A DNA stretch of 49,836 nt, from contig JAGYLU010000007.1 in NCBI GenBank assembly GCA_018400755.1, positions 1-49,836 on the forward strand, read 5' to 3'. How positions within the stretch are numbered: position 1 is the stretch's first letter; each line of letters begins with the position of its first letter. The stretch comes from Acholeplasmataceae bacterium. Its GTDB lineage: Bacteria > Bacillota_I > Bacilli_A > Acholeplasmatales > Acholeplasmataceae. Under the pieces are notes generated by a model, which ran no database searches, was not told where the DNA came from, and was given only the letters and a program-made list of their open reading frames with translations. Positions 23,886-33,061 of this stretch are shown in pieces. Made by a program: the position numbers and the translations under genes.

Positions 23886-25088
23886 TCATTCCTCGTTTTC
23901 AGGATCCAATGCCTCTTTCGCACTGTCAAGCTTTTGGGCTTTGAGCGCTTGAAGCGTGGTCTTGTTCATGCCAAGCTCATTTTCATCGATGACGAGCCGG
24001 AGTTCGGTCTCAGGATCGAAGAAATGGGATTTGTTCATGTCAAGGGCAAGCGTCATCTTGTCACCGATGCTGACACCTGAACGGGCGTTGACACTGGCAC
24101 AGATGTTGTCATTGTTGATCATGAAATAGATGTTGGTCTCAGAGCCAAGAAGCTCGGCGACATCAACGATGACGTCTAAGACAGCATTTGGATATGCGTC
24201 CATGACAATCTTCTCATCATGGATGTCCTCAGGACGGATACCTAGGATGATGTCCTTGTTCAACATCTTGTTGACCTTGATGATCTCAAGTTTGTCTTCG
24301 GGCACCTGGATCTTGTACTTGCCGGCCGCGAACAATCCGCTTGAGTCAACGCGTCCGCTGATGAAGTTCATCGGCGGTGTGCCAATGAATCCGGCAACAA
24401 ACAAGTTGTTCGGATGGTCATAGATGTCTTTTGGATTACCGACTTGCATGATGTATCCATCTCTCATGACGACGATGCGTGAGGCCATGGTCATGGCTTC
24501 GATCTGGTCATGGGTGACGTAGATGGTTGTCGTTTCAATCTTGTTATGCAGTTTGATGAGTTCTCCGCGCATCTGGACGCGCAGTTTGGCATCGAGGTTT
24601 GATAGTGGTTCATCCATGAGGAAGACCTTGGCGTTTCTGACGATGGCGCGGCCGAGTGCGACACGCTGTCTTTGACCACCGGAGAGGGCTTTGGGCTTAC
24701 GCTTCAAGTAAGGGACAAGACCAAGAATCTCAGCGGCTTCAGTGACTTTCTCATTGATGACATCTTTCGGGACTTTTCTGAGTTTGAGTCCGAAGGCCAT
24801 GTTGTCATAAACAGTCATATGCGGATAAAGGGCGTATGACTGGAAAACCATGGCGATGTTTCTGTCTTTCGGAGCCTTGTCATTGACGAGTTCATCATCA
24901 ATATAGAGTTCACCACTGGTGATTTCCTCAAGACCGGCGATCATGCGCAGGGTCGTTGACTTCCCACAACCAGAAGGTCCGACAAACACGATAAATTCCT
25001 TGTCTCTGATCTTCAGATTGAAGTCGAAGACGGCTTGAACACCATTGGGATAAACCTTGTTGATGTCTTTGAGCTGCAACGTTGCCAT
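23886..25088 (-). CDS. msmX: Carbohydrate ABC transporter ATPase (MalK/UgpC/MsmX type)
   Basis: 400 residues. An ABC domain has Walker A GPSGCGKST (37-45), the signature LSGGQRQRVALGRA, Walker B VFLMDEPLSNLDA and H-loop THD. It is followed by the OB-type regulatory domain characteristic of MalK/UgpC (ILGIRPEDIHDEKI). No permease or binding-protein genes are adjacent, so like Bacillus MsmX it may be a shared ATPase for several sugar importers. It is single-gene, with a terminator, and downstream of a palindromic operator and a PucR-type regulator gene. Confidence 0.88.
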   Translation of the reverse strand: MATLQLKDINKVYPNGVQAVFDFNLKIRDKEFIVFVGPSGCGKSTTLRMIAGLEEITSGELYIDDELVNDKAPKDRNIAMVFQSYALYPHMTVYDNMAFGLKLRKVPKDVINEKVTEAAEILGLVPYLKRKPKALSGGQRQRVALGRAIVRNAKVFLMDEPLSNLDAKLRVQMRGELIKLHNKIETTTIYVTHDQIEAMTMASRIVVMRDGYIMQVGNPKDIYDHPNNLFVAGFIGTPPMNFISGRVDSSGLFAAGKYKIQVPEDKLEIIKVNKMLNKDIILGIRPEDIHDEKIVMDAYPNAVLDVIVDVAELLGSETNIYFMINNDNICASVNARSGVSIGDKMTLALDMNKSHFFDPETELRLVIDENELGMNKTTLQALKAQKLDSAKEALDPENEE

Positions 25089-25123
25089 TTTTTTCTATTC
25101 CTTTCATATTCGTTATCATCTAT

Positions 25124-25129
25124 ATTGTA
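25124..25129 (-). promoter_or_regulatory. -10 box of the msmX-like gene
   Basis: TACAAT on the minus strand about 36 bases before the start codon. The -35 region (TGTGAA) is weak and directly downstream of the palindrome at 25152-25168, consistent with activation. Confidence 0.5.
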
Positions 25130-25151
25130 GCAGGTCACGCATGATTTTCAC

Positions 25152-25168
25152 ATGTGCACAGTGCACAT
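25152..25168. promoter_or_regulatory. 17-bp palindromic operator
   Basis: ATGTGCAC-A-GTGCACAT is a perfect inverted repeat between the PucR-type regulator gene and the msmX-like gene. It is centred about 43 bases upstream of the predicted msmX start, typical for an activator site; the neighbouring regulator is the obvious candidate ligand (inference). Confidence 0.65.
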
Positions 25169-25170
25169 AT

Positions 25171-25746
25171 TTATGACAGCAACTGATAGACCAGGTAAGC
25201 ATCGATGAATGTTTTCATGTCAAAACCGGTGGTCTCCTTGAACTTATCCAACCGTTGGATCAAGGTGTTACGGTGCACATAAAGCTTTCTGGCGGCGACC
25301 GTCGTGTTCATATCGGATTCAAGGTAGGTGATCACTGTGTCTTTCATCTGGGCGTCTTTCGCGTATTTCCTGAGCATGAACCTTGATGCTCTCGTGTCAT
25401 GTCTGGCCAAGGCTTCCTTCAAGATGATCCGGTCATCAAGACTGGGGTGTTTCTGAAAGTCAATGGTTTCCATGAGCTTTGTGACAAACAGACGGTGCTC
25501 TTCCATGAAATGCTCATCATCAAAGGCATGGGAGACATAGATCCGCAAGTCCGCGTAGGTGTCAGCCATCATGTTCAGAATGACATCGGAAAACGAGACA
25601 TCGGTCTCATGGGAAAAGTAGAGAATCAACATCCGACTGGCTGAGACCACCCGGTCAATGGTGATGAACTCAGAAAACAATGAGAGCACGGTCTGATCGT
25701 CGACCGGCATATCCTGTTTGCTTTCAATGATCACATATCTTTGCAT
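25171..25746 (-). CDS. PucR/CdaR-family regulator (C-terminal HTH)
   Basis: 191 residues. The C-terminal segment YLESDMNTTVAARKLYVHRN followed by TLIQRL, and the FKETTGFD motif, are the PucR-type HTH seen in CdaR and sugar-diacid regulators. The N-terminal 120 residues have no recognisable sensor domain and are shorter than in most family members. It is on the same strand as the msmX-like gene, ending just upstream of the palindromic operator. Confidence 0.8.
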   Translation of the reverse strand: MQRYVIIESKQDMPVDDQTVLSLFSEFITIDRVVSASRMLILYFSHETDVSFSDVILNMMADTYADLRIYVSHAFDDEHFMEEHRLFVTKLMETIDFQKHPSLDDRIILKEALARHDTRASRFMLRKYAKDAQMKDTVITYLESDMNTTVAARKLYVHRNTLIQRLDKFKETTGFDMKTFIDAYLVYQLLS

Positions 25747-25781
25747 CCTGTCATCCCTTTCCCTGTCTCTTTTTTTCGTGG

Positions 25782-25787
25782 TATAAT
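25782..25787 (+). promoter_or_regulatory. -10 box of the 25815 gene
   Basis: TATAAT about 28 bases before the start codon; the -35 region is weak. Confidence 0.5.
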
Positions 25788-25814
25788 AATGACACCATCC
25801 AAAGGAGACTGCCC

Positions 25815-26546
25815 ATGGATTTGAAAAAGATCAGGAACAAACAACGGTTTTATCTCATCTCAATCATCACGGTCATCACACTCTTGGTGCTATCGCTCAT
25901 TTTGATCTATTCACGACCATGGTCCTCAGACATCAAGATCACCCTCACGTTTTTGGTGGTCATCATCCTTCTGGTCGCGGCGCTATATTATAGTCCCCGC
26001 GTCTACTATGTCAACCAGATCGCTGCCTTCACCAAGCTCAAAACGCTTGCTGAAGGGCCTTTGAAGGCCAAATTCAATCCCTTGTCCGCCACGTTTTACC
26101 AGAGACTTCTGAAAAAGTCGTTCGTTGCCGGCATTGATTATGGACCGTTTGTCATCCTGAACCGTTACACCAAAGGCAGCGGACATCCTGCTACCAAAGA
26201 AGCGATGCTTGAGATCATCATCCTGATCAAGGATCCCTTGCACGATGTCGACAGTCCTCTGATCCAAAAAGCGATCAACCAGATTGAAGATGATTATCAG
26301 AAACAAAAGGTCAGATTCAAGAACTATGGCATCATCACCATCAAGTCCAAGCCTTCATGGACAGAAGAAGAGCAAAGAGAGATTGAAAACGTCACCTTTG
26401 ACCGTCAGGGCGCCTTCAAAATCGCGGTCGCCAGAGCGCTCTATGCCTCTGATGATGACAATCTCTATGTCCTTCACAGTCGTTTGTACGCCCCATCCAT
26501 TCAATACGATTATGTCATCAAACTTTTAATCGAATTGATCGCATAA
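25815..26546 (+). CDS. Membrane-anchored protein, unknown
   Basis: 243 residues. Two N-terminal membrane segments (about 12-31 and 40-58) precede a 180-residue soluble domain that is probably cytoplasmic. A basic N-terminus (MDLKKIRNKQR) supports an inside orientation. The start follows AAAGGAG. It is a single-gene unit with its own terminator. I do not recognise the soluble domain; nothing in the neighbours indicates its role. Confidence 0.7.
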   Translation: MDLKKIRNKQRFYLISIITVITLLVLSLILIYSRPWSSDIKITLTFLVVIILLVAALYYSPRVYYVNQIAAFTKLKTLAEGPLKAKFNPLSATFYQRLLKKSFVAGIDYGPFVILNRYTKGSGHPATKEAMLEIIILIKDPLHDVDSPLIQKAINQIEDDYQKQKVRFKNYGIITIKSKPSWTEEEQREIENVTFDRQGAFKIAVARALYASDDDNLYVLHSRLYAPSIQYDYVIKLLIELIA

Positions 26547-26569
26547 CAGGCATTGCCTGTTTTTTTTTA
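26545..26569 (+). terminator. Intrinsic terminator
   Basis: Stem AACAGGCA/TGCCTGTT followed by nine T; it lies at the junction with the convergent lipoprotein gene. Confidence 0.9.
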
Positions 26570-27334
26570 TCCTTCGTACTCCTCGATGAACGCACTGATC
26601 GCATCAAGCATCATCGCATAGGTGATGATGTCTTCCCCAATCAAGGCATGGTGTTGCATCCCGACCAACTGATGCATCAGATTGATGATCATCGCGCCGT
26701 CACCAAAGTCATCCGAAGGCAAATCAGTGGCCATGTAGGTCCTCTGATCCTCTTCGATGACGATATCCAAACCTGTGATCACACCCATGGTCATGGCATT
26801 TATGATCCCTGATTGGAACCCAATCAAAAGCACTGGCTCTCCTTGGATTGGTGGTACCTCAGCGAGCTCAATCGGCAAGAGGGGATTCACCATCGGTTTG
26901 ATCATCCTGATGGCACTGATACCAAGGGTATCTGACTCCTCACGGATGAAGCCGGTGAACTCACGCTCGAGATAATCATAGATACGGACGGTTTTTGTGT
27001 ATCCTTGCATGACATCAGTGACATGAAAAGCGGTCATGACATGCACATAAGCCGCTTCCTCATCAAATATGATCCCTGAGGCCAAACGCTCTTCAACGAA
27101 TTCCCGTTGTTCGTCATAGACGCTCACTTTGATCTTGACCGAAGACCGTGATGTCTCAAGGGTTGCGGTATTGATGAATGTCGCCAAATCCTCAAAATCA
27201 TCCAAGTTTCGGTCTTGATAGGCCTCATAATGATCTTTGATTTCTCTGAGCTCATCATCGACCAACAGTGTCTCACACCCAGAAAGCATGATGACCATGA
27301 TGACAGATAAAAGGGTGATCAGACGTTTACGCAT
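26567..27334 (-). CDS. Trypsin-fold lipoprotein lacking catalytic residues
   Basis: 255 residues with a lipoprotein signal peptide (lipobox LSGC, Cys20). It aligns with the upstream neighbour throughout. TAFHVTDV keeps the His (His104), but the Asp segment (DTLGISAIR) and the Ser segment (FGDGAMII in place of GGSSGSLV) are changed, so it should not be a protease. It is a paralogue that may bind or regulate the active partner (inference). The start follows GGAGGTGAGG and overlaps the upstream gene by eight bases, giving an operon of two. Confidence 0.78.
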   Translation of the reverse strand: MRKRLITLLSVIMVIMLSGCETLLVDDELREIKDHYEAYQDRNLDDFEDLATFINTATLETSRSSVKIKVSVYDEQREFVEERLASGIIFDEEAAYVHVMTAFHVTDVMQGYTKTVRIYDYLEREFTGFIREESDTLGISAIRMIKPMVNPLLPIELAEVPPIQGEPVLLIGFQSGIINAMTMGVITGLDIVIEEDQRTYMATDLPSDDFGDGAMIINLMHQLVGMQHHALIGEDIITYAMMLDAISAFIEEYEG

Positions 27335-28124
27335 CTTCCTCACCTCCACCCATGATCTCATGAAGGATCAAAAACTCCATCACTTTCTCGATCGGAACCG
27401 CATAACTCCGGGTAAAATCGGATCCTTCCCTGGTCCCCGCAAAGAGAATACCAATCAATTCAAATGTCCGATTGACCACCAGGCTACCGCTTGAACCGCC
27501 CTTGACTGGGGCATCCATCGTGACAACATCAAATCCGATATCAACGATATCGGTATTCGACTGAGACAATTCGATGGGCAGATAATCAACCACATCACCG
27601 AGGGTGATGGCATTGATCTGTCGGGCCGGATAACCGATGATGGCGATCTGATCGCCAATCATCGCATTGGTCTGAGCGAACGTGATCAGTCTCAATCCCA
27701 CATCCGTCTTGGGAAAACGGATGACCGCAAGATCATAAAGCCGGTCAGAGGCAATCACTGTGGCGGTATAGACATTGCCTTGATAGTCATGGACCCTGAT
27801 GAAATGGGTTGTGCCTTCCTCGACATAGACAACATGGTTGTTTGTCAGTGCATAATAATGGGTCTCATCTTCCATGAAGACGACCCCGGATCCGGTGCTT
27901 GAGTCTTGACTCGCTCCGACATAGTTGAACACGAGCACAGCTGAACGAAGGACCTCACCTGAAAGCCTATTCACATAAGTCGCTTCCTCAAGATAGGTCT
28001 GATACCCATCGGTCACGATGTCCTTGTGTGTTTGTTCGAGTCTCTCGATGGTCGCTTCACTGTCACATCCAAAAAGCGTTAAAACCATCAAAATCCCCAT
28101 CCAAAGCATGATTGTTTTTTTCAT
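27327..28124 (-). CDS. Trypsin-like serine protease lipoprotein
   Basis: 265 residues. Signal peptide with lipobox LFGC (Cys20), followed by a chymotrypsin-fold domain with an intact triad: His97 (ALTNNHVV), Asp131 (YDLAVIRF) and Ser212 (KGGSSGSLV). There is no PDZ domain, so it is a minimal DegP/HtrA-like protease anchored on the outer face of the membrane, probably for cleaning up or processing surface proteins. It is the first gene of a two-gene operon with its inactive paralogue. Confidence 0.87.
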   Translation of the reverse strand: MKKTIMLWMGILMVLTLFGCDSEATIERLEQTHKDIVTDGYQTYLEEATYVNRLSGEVLRSAVLVFNYVGASQDSSTGSGVVFMEDETHYYALTNNHVVYVEEGTTHFIRVHDYQGNVYTATVIASDRLYDLAVIRFPKTDVGLRLITFAQTNAMIGDQIAIIGYPARQINAITLGDVVDYLPIELSQSNTDIVDIGFDVVTMDAPVKGGSSGSLVVNRTFELIGILFAGTREGSDFTRSYAVPIEKVMEFLILHEIMGGGEEDA

Positions 28125-28156
28125 ATGATCAAACTCCTTAGAACTATTCTACCATG

Positions 28157-28187
28157 CAAAAAAGATATTCGGAAGGTCCGAATATCC
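28157..28187 (-). terminator. Terminator of the suf operon
   Basis: Long stem GATATTCGGA/TCCGAATATC with a short loop and seven T on the minus strand. Confidence 0.9.
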
Positions 28188-28197
28188 ATTTGATCGA

Positions 28198-29607
28198 TCA
28201 TCCGATTGATCCTTCCATCTCGAGCTTGATCAATTGGTTCAGTTCGATGGCATACTCCATCGGCAACTCCTTGGCAAAAGGCTCAATGAAGCCCATGACA
28301 ATCATTTCCGTTGCTTCTTCTTCAGTCAGGCCCCGACTCATCAGATAGAAGAGTTGTTCCTCACTGATCTTGGAGACTGTGGCCTCGTGTTCAAGAAAGA
28401 CATCAGCATTTCTGACAACATTGGTGGGGATGGTGTCGGAAAACGACATGTCATCAAGGATGATGGTGTCGCATTCAACATGGGCTTTCGCCCCTTTGGC
28501 ATTTTTCCCAAAATCAACCTTGCCGCGGTAATTGACGGAACCACCGCCCCTAGAGATAGACTTAGAGATGATGGTTGAGGTCGTATTGGGCGCGACATGG
28601 ATCATTTTCGCGCCGGCATCCTGGATCTGGCCAGCACCCGCAAATGCGATTGAGATGGTGGTGCCCTTGGCTCTCTCACCGAGCAGGACGCAGGAAGGGT
28701 ATTTCATGTTGACGCGGCTGCCGATGTTGCCATCAATCCATTCCATATGGCCGTTTTCGTAGACGTAAGCCCGTTTTGTCACCAGGTTGATGACATTGTT
28801 GGACCAATTCTGGATGGTCGTATAACGGCATGTCGCGTCTTTTTCAACGATGATCTCAACGATTGCCGCATGTAGGGAATCTCTTGAATAGACAGGTGCT
28901 GTGCATCCTTCGACATAGTTCACATAGGCACCTTCATCAACGATGATGAGGGTTCTTTCGAATTGGCCCATCTGGTCGGAGTTGATCCGGAAATAGGACT
29001 GAAGCGGCTTATCGACGTGAACGCCTTTGGGGACATAGATAAATGATCCGCCACTCCAGACCGCGCTGTTCAAGGCGGCATAGCGGTTGTCATCGGCAGC
29101 GATCACGGTTCCAAAGTACTTCTTGACCAATTCCGGGTATTCACGAAGAGCCGTGTCGGTGTCAACATAGATGACACCGAGCGCTTCGAGCTCTTTCAAG
29201 GTGTTATGGTAGACAACCTCGCTTTCAAACTGGGTTGAGACACCAGCGAGAAAATTACGCTCAGCCTCAGGAATCCCCAGTTTCTCGAAGGTATCCTTGA
29301 TCTCAACCGGGACATCATCCCAGTTGTTTTCAGCCCGATCGGTCGCCCTGATGAAATAGGTCAGATGTTCGAAATCGATAAACGACAAATCCGGTCCCCA
29401 GGAAGGGTCTTTGATGGTATTGAAGTGTTTGTAACTCTCTAACCGGTAATCAAGCATCCACGCGGGTTCGTTCTTGTGCTCGCTGATCGCTTTGATCACG
29501 TCTTCGTTTAGTCCCTGACCGGTATTGTAAAGACTTTTTGATTCGGTATGGAATCCGTATTTGTAATCGCCAACAATGGCGTCAATCTTCTTCTTGTTGT
29601 CGTCCAT
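28198..29607 (-). CDS. sufB: Fe-S cluster scaffold SufB
   Basis: 469-residue beta-helix scaffold subunit of the SUF system. SufB-specific blocks include [26 protein letters not shown] (cysteine near the cluster assembly path) and [13 protein letters not shown]-like repeats, with the C-terminal [14 protein letters not shown]. The ATG at 29607 follows GAGGAGGAAGAG; upstream in-frame codons belong to the sufU overlap. It is the last gene of sufCDSUB. Confidence 0.97.
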   Translation of the reverse strand: MDDNKKKIDAIVGDYKYGFHTESKSLYNTGQGLNEDVIKAISEHKNEPAWMLDYRLESYKHFNTIKDPSWGPDLSFIDFEHLTYFIRATDRAENNWDDVPVEIKDTFEKLGIPEAERNFLAGVSTQFESEVVYHNTLKELEALGVIYVDTDTALREYPELVKKYFGTVIAADDNRYAALNSAVWSGGSFIYVPKGVHVDKPLQSYFRINSDQMGQFERTLIIVDEGAYVNYVEGCTAPVYSRDSLHAAIVEIIVEKDATCRYTTIQNWSNNVINLVTKRAYVYENGHMEWIDGNIGSRVNMKYPSCVLLGERAKGTTISIAFAGAGQIQDAGAKMIHVAPNTTSTIISKSISRGGGSVNYRGKVDFGKNAKGAKAHVECDTIILDDMSFSDTIPTNVVRNADVFLEHEATVSKISEEQLFYLMSRGLTEEEATEMIVMGFIEPFAKELPMEYAIELNQLIKLEMEGSIG

Positions 29608-30049
29608 GGTTCTCTTCCTCCTCATGGTTGTTCTTGATCCCGAGCTCAGCCGCTTTCCAAGCCAGCGTCGCACATTTGATGCGGGCTGGAAACTGAGAAA
29701 CGCCCTGATAGGCAAGGACGTCGCCTTTCAAGATCTCAGAATTGTATGGCATGCCCTTGATCATCTCATAGAACTCGTGGATGGTGCTCATGGCGTCGGT
29801 GGTCTTCTTGCCTTTCAAGGTCTCACTCATGATGCTCGCACTTGAGCAGCAAATCGAGCATCCGGTACCTTGATGCCTGATGTCATCAACGATTCCATCC
29901 AAAAGATGGATCTGGACCGTCATCTCATCGCCACAGGACGGATTGGTCAGATGCACCGTCATATAGGATGGATTGGAAACAAGACCCTTGTTTCTAGGCG
30001 TCTTGTAGTGGTCCATAATCACTTGTCTGTAGAGTTGTTCAATGTTCAT
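29582..30049 (-). CDS. sufU: SufU sulfurtransferase
   Basis: 155 residues. The zinc/sulfur-acceptor residues are Cys39 and Asp41 (NPSCGDE), Cys64 ([10 protein letters not shown]) and Cys126 (RIKCATLAW). SufU accepts persulfide from SufS via zinc-ligand exchange. The charged tail ([11 protein letters not shown]) overlaps the start of sufB by 26 bases. The gene order sufS-sufU-sufB is the usual Gram-positive one. Confidence 0.96.
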   Translation of the reverse strand: MNIEQLYRQVIMDHYKTPRNKGLVSNPSYMTVHLTNPSCGDEMTVQIHLLDGIVDDIRHQGTGCSICCSSASIMSETLKGKKTTDAMSTIHEFYEMIKGMPYNSEILKGDVLAYQGVSQFPARIKCATLAWKAAELGIKNNHEEEENHGRQQEED

Positions 30050-30057
30050 GGCAGCTC

Positions 30058-31260
30058 CTAAAATTGATTGAAGAAATCGCGGGTTTTGATGATGCCGCTG
30101 ATCAGTGCGTCACAATCCTCTATGGTGTTATAGACATGCATGGAGGCGCGGATGGTCGAATTGACCCCTAGGAATCTTGAGACCAGATGGGCACAATGAT
30201 GACCTGAACGGACTCCGATCTTGAACTGATCGAGCATTGTCGACGCATCATGGGGATGGATGCCATCGATGTTGAACGTGACGACGGGGTTTTCAGCGGT
30301 GGCGTTATAGATGGTCAGACCCTCAATCTTTTTCATACCTGCCAAGAGATATTGGTGGAGACCTTCGGTGTGCTCGTGGATGGTCGGAAGAGAGAGACCG
30401 TTGATGTAACGGATGGCGGCCGCGAGTCCGATGACACCGGCGATGTTTGGCGTTCCCGCTTCAAATCTGAGCGGCAAGGCCTTGTATGTGGCGTGATCCT
30501 TGAAGACCTCATCGGCCATCTCACCACCGAATTCCACCGGTGACAACGCTTCAAGCCTTGTCTTTTTGCCGTAGAGCACGCCAATCCCGGTCGGGGCGAA
30601 CATCTTGTGTCCGGAAAACGCCAGGAAATCAACATCAAGATCCTTGACATCCACGGCCATATGCGGAACAGACTGGGCGGCATCAAGAATGACGATCGCA
30701 TTTTTTGTTCTGGCCAGGCGGGTGATCTCTTTGATTGGTGTCATATACCCCATGACGTTTGAGACATGGGTGAGAGCGACGATCGCTGTCTTGTCTGTTA
30801 GGACGCGTTCAAACTCAGAGACGGTGATCCGTCCCTCAGAAGTCAATGGGACATAGACCAGGGATGCTTGCCTTCTTTTGGCAACCTCCATCCAGGGCAA
30901 GAGCGAGGAATGGTGTTCGAGTTCGGATGTGATGATCTCATCACCTGGTTGGATGGTCTGTTCCAAAGCCCGGGCGATGATATTCAAAGACATGGTCGCG
31001 CCTCTGGTGAAGATGATCTCTTCGGGAAGTGCGCCAATAAAAGATGCCACCTCAAGTCGGGATGCCTCATAGAGTTCAGTGGTCTCATAGGCCAGATGAT
31101 AAGCGCCCCGATGGGCATTCACACCGAGATCGGTGTAATAACGCATGCCTTCATCGATGGCAGTCTGGACTTTTAGAGCGGAGGCGGCCGAGTCGAAGTA
31201 GATTAGGTCAGGATGTTTGTCGTAGACTGGAAAATCCTTGCGTATGTGTTTGATATCCAT
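30058..31260 (-). CDS. sufS: Cysteine desulfurase SufS
   Basis: 400-residue PLP enzyme of the group II desulfurases. The PLP lysine is Lys219 (SGHKMFAPTG) and the persulfide-carrying Cys356 is in RSGHHCAHL. It takes sulfur from cysteine and passes it to SufU. Its ATG overlaps the sufD stop by one base. It could also serve ThiI, which lacks a rhodanese domain. Confidence 0.97.
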   Translation of the reverse strand: MDIKHIRKDFPVYDKHPDLIYFDSAASALKVQTAIDEGMRYYTDLGVNAHRGAYHLAYETTELYEASRLEVASFIGALPEEIIFTRGATMSLNIIARALEQTIQPGDEIITSELEHHSSLLPWMEVAKRRQASLVYVPLTSEGRITVSEFERVLTDKTAIVALTHVSNVMGYMTPIKEITRLARTKNAIVILDAAQSVPHMAVDVKDLDVDFLAFSGHKMFAPTGIGVLYGKKTRLEALSPVEFGGEMADEVFKDHATYKALPLRFEAGTPNIAGVIGLAAAIRYINGLSLPTIHEHTEGLHQYLLAGMKKIEGLTIYNATAENPVVTFNIDGIHPHDASTMLDQFKIGVRSGHHCAHLVSRFLGVNSTIRASMHVYNTIEDCDALISGIIKTRDFFNQF

Positions 31261-32129
31261 CAGATCCTTTGGTTGACAATCGCCACAAACCGTTCGCGGA
31301 TGGCGGCATCATCGATATCATTGATAACCGGATTCAAGAATCCGTTGATCACGAGTCGCTCAGCCTCTTGGTTGGTAAGACCACGGCTCTTGAGATAGAA
31401 GAGGGCGTCCTCATCGATCTTACCAATGGTCGCACCGTGGCCGGCTTTGACATCATACTCATCAATCAGCAAAATTGGATTGACCTCAACCCGGGCCTGA
31501 TCGGACATGATGATGCCCTTGAGGGTCTGGAAAGCATTGGCTTGTTTCATACCTTTTTCAATCTTTTCCACCCCGTTCAGGGTTATGCTTCCAGATTGAT
31601 TCGCAATCCCGATATTGGTCATATCACCAAACGTGTGCTTTGCCTTATGGGTGATCAGAACATCGATCACTTGGTTGTGTCCGGCACTTGAGACAGCGAC
31701 CGACCGTAGTTTGGTCTCAGCCCCTTCCTCAAGCAGGTTGACAGATAGTGAGGCTTTGAGCTGATCACTAGCGAACGCGCCAATCAGATCAAGATGGGCG
31801 TCACGTTGGCCTGAGAACACATGGGCCAAGTGAGCCTTTCCAGTGATCTCACTGACCAGAAGGTATTTGATCCTGGTATTGGCCTGGGCGAGAAGGTCAA
31901 ACTCAAAACGGTCTTCATCTTTGGCATCCATCCTGATCTCAAGGATGACTTTGACATCACTGCCTTGGCCGACGTTGATCTTGAAAGCGGATGTCATCGG
32001 ATCAGTGACTAAGATGACCAAAGGATCTGCAAGCACCAAGTTTCCTTTGATAGACAGAACGCCGTTGTCAAACGTCAGATGGGGCGGCAGTTTCGTGACA
32101 ACGGTATCCCCTTTGAACCGGATGGTCAT
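31260..32129 (-). CDS. sufD: SUF complex subunit SufD
   Basis: 289-residue partner of SufB and SufC. The C-terminal core (VKAGHGATIGKIDEDALFYL onward, SRGLTNQEAERLVINGF) is SufD-like, with the His/Gly loop. It is clearly shorter than usual SufD (about 420), missing N-terminal and mid beta-helix sequence. The stop and start overlap with sufS and sufC indicates tight coupling. Confidence 0.92.
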   Translation of the reverse strand: MTIRFKGDTVVTKLPPHLTFDNGVLSIKGNLVLADPLVILVTDPMTSAFKINVGQGSDVKVILEIRMDAKDEDRFEFDLLAQANTRIKYLLVSEITGKAHLAHVFSGQRDAHLDLIGAFASDQLKASLSVNLLEEGAETKLRSVAVSSAGHNQVIDVLITHKAKHTFGDMTNIGIANQSGSITLNGVEKIEKGMKQANAFQTLKGIIMSDQARVEVNPILLIDEYDVKAGHGATIGKIDEDALFYLKSRGLTNQEAERLVINGFLNPVINDIDDAAIRERFVAIVNQRI

Positions 32130-32902
32130 CAGTGGGTCTCCGGCGCGGAATCAAAGTCAATGCCAAGATCCGTTTTGATCCACTCATAACCGCCCTGATC
32201 GATTTTTTCGATCAGTTCCTGTCCGCCGGAAAGAACGATCGCACCATCAATCATGATGTGGACAACTGTCGGTTTGATGTGGTCAAGGATCCGTTGATAA
32301 TGTGTGATCAGAATGCAGCCAAAAGCATCATCAACGAGATCAACCACATTCTCGCCAACAATCTTCAAGGCATCGATATCAAGTCCTGAGTCAATTTCAT
32401 CTAGAATCGCGAACTTTGGACGCAAGGTCTTGAGCTGAAGGATCTCATTGCGCTTGCGTTCGCCCCCGGAAAAGCCTTCATTCAGATAACGATGCGCCAG
32501 ATCAGGGCGCATCTTCAACTCAGCCACGGTCTTCTCATAAGCCATCGCGAATTCAATCAGTCCGATATCTTTCCCGCTGATCGCCTTTTTGGCTTGACGC
32601 ATGAAATCAGCGTTGGTCACACCTGGTACCTCAGCGGGATATTGCATCGCTAGGAACAGACCGGCACGGGCCCGTTCATCGACTTCTAATTCAAGCAGAT
32701 CAATATCATCGAGCATCGCTTTCCCTTGGGTCACAGTATATTTGGGGTGTCCCATCAAAGCACTGGCAAGCGTTGACTTGCCGGTTCCATTGGGTCCCAT
32801 GATGGCGTGGATCTCACCGGAATTGACGGTCAGATTGACGCCTTTTAGGATTTCCTTGCCTTCAATTGATACATGAAGGTCTTCAATCACAAGTTTTGCC
32901 AT
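32129..32902 (-). CDS. sufC: Fe-S assembly ATPase SufC
   Basis: 257-residue ABC-type ATPase. It has Walker A GPNGTGKST (36-44), the SufC-typical signature FSGGERKRNEILQ, and LDEIDSGLDIDAL. It powers conformational change of SufB-SufD. It is the first gene of sufCDSUB. The ATG at 32902 follows AAGGAGGA; a longer upstream extension has no ribosome-binding site and runs through the promoter. Confidence 0.97.
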   Translation of the reverse strand: MAKLVIEDLHVSIEGKEILKGVNLTVNSGEIHAIMGPNGTGKSTLASALMGHPKYTVTQGKAMLDDIDLLELEVDERARAGLFLAMQYPAEVPGVTNADFMRQAKKAISGKDIGLIEFAMAYEKTVAELKMRPDLAHRYLNEGFSGGERKRNEILQLKTLRPKFAILDEIDSGLDIDALKIVGENVVDLVDDAFGCILITHYQRILDHIKPTVVHIMIDGAIVLSGGQELIEKIDQGGYEWIKTDLGIDFDSAPETH

Positions 32903-32922
32903 AGTGTCCTCCTTGTTGAACA

Positions 32923-32939
32923 GTATTATTATATAATAC
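32923..32939. promoter_or_regulatory. suf promoter -10 inside an inverted repeat
   Basis: GTATTAT-TAT-ATAATAC is a perfect inverted repeat overlapping the minus-strand TATAAT (32928-32933) of the suf operon. It could be an operator for an iron- or redox-responsive repressor; it does not match PerR or Fur boxes well. Confidence 0.5.
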
Positions 32940-32989
32940 CCGCCCAACAAAAGCCAAAGATGTGCTAAATGCGGGTATCCTTTGTCGTC

Positions 32990-33020
32990 GATTGTTTGGG
33001 AAACGTTTTCAAAGACAATC
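32990..33020. promoter_or_regulatory. cre-like site in a larger inverted repeat, upstream of suf
   Basis: At 32997-33012 a sequence centred on GAAACGTTTTC matches 15 of 16 cre consensus positions on the plus strand. It is framed by GATTGT (32990-32995) and ACAATC (33015-33020). It lies about 95 bases upstream of sufC. Confidence 0.45.
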
Positions 33021-33061
33021 CAGCCCTTTAATGATGAACATTTATTCATCTTATGTTAAAA

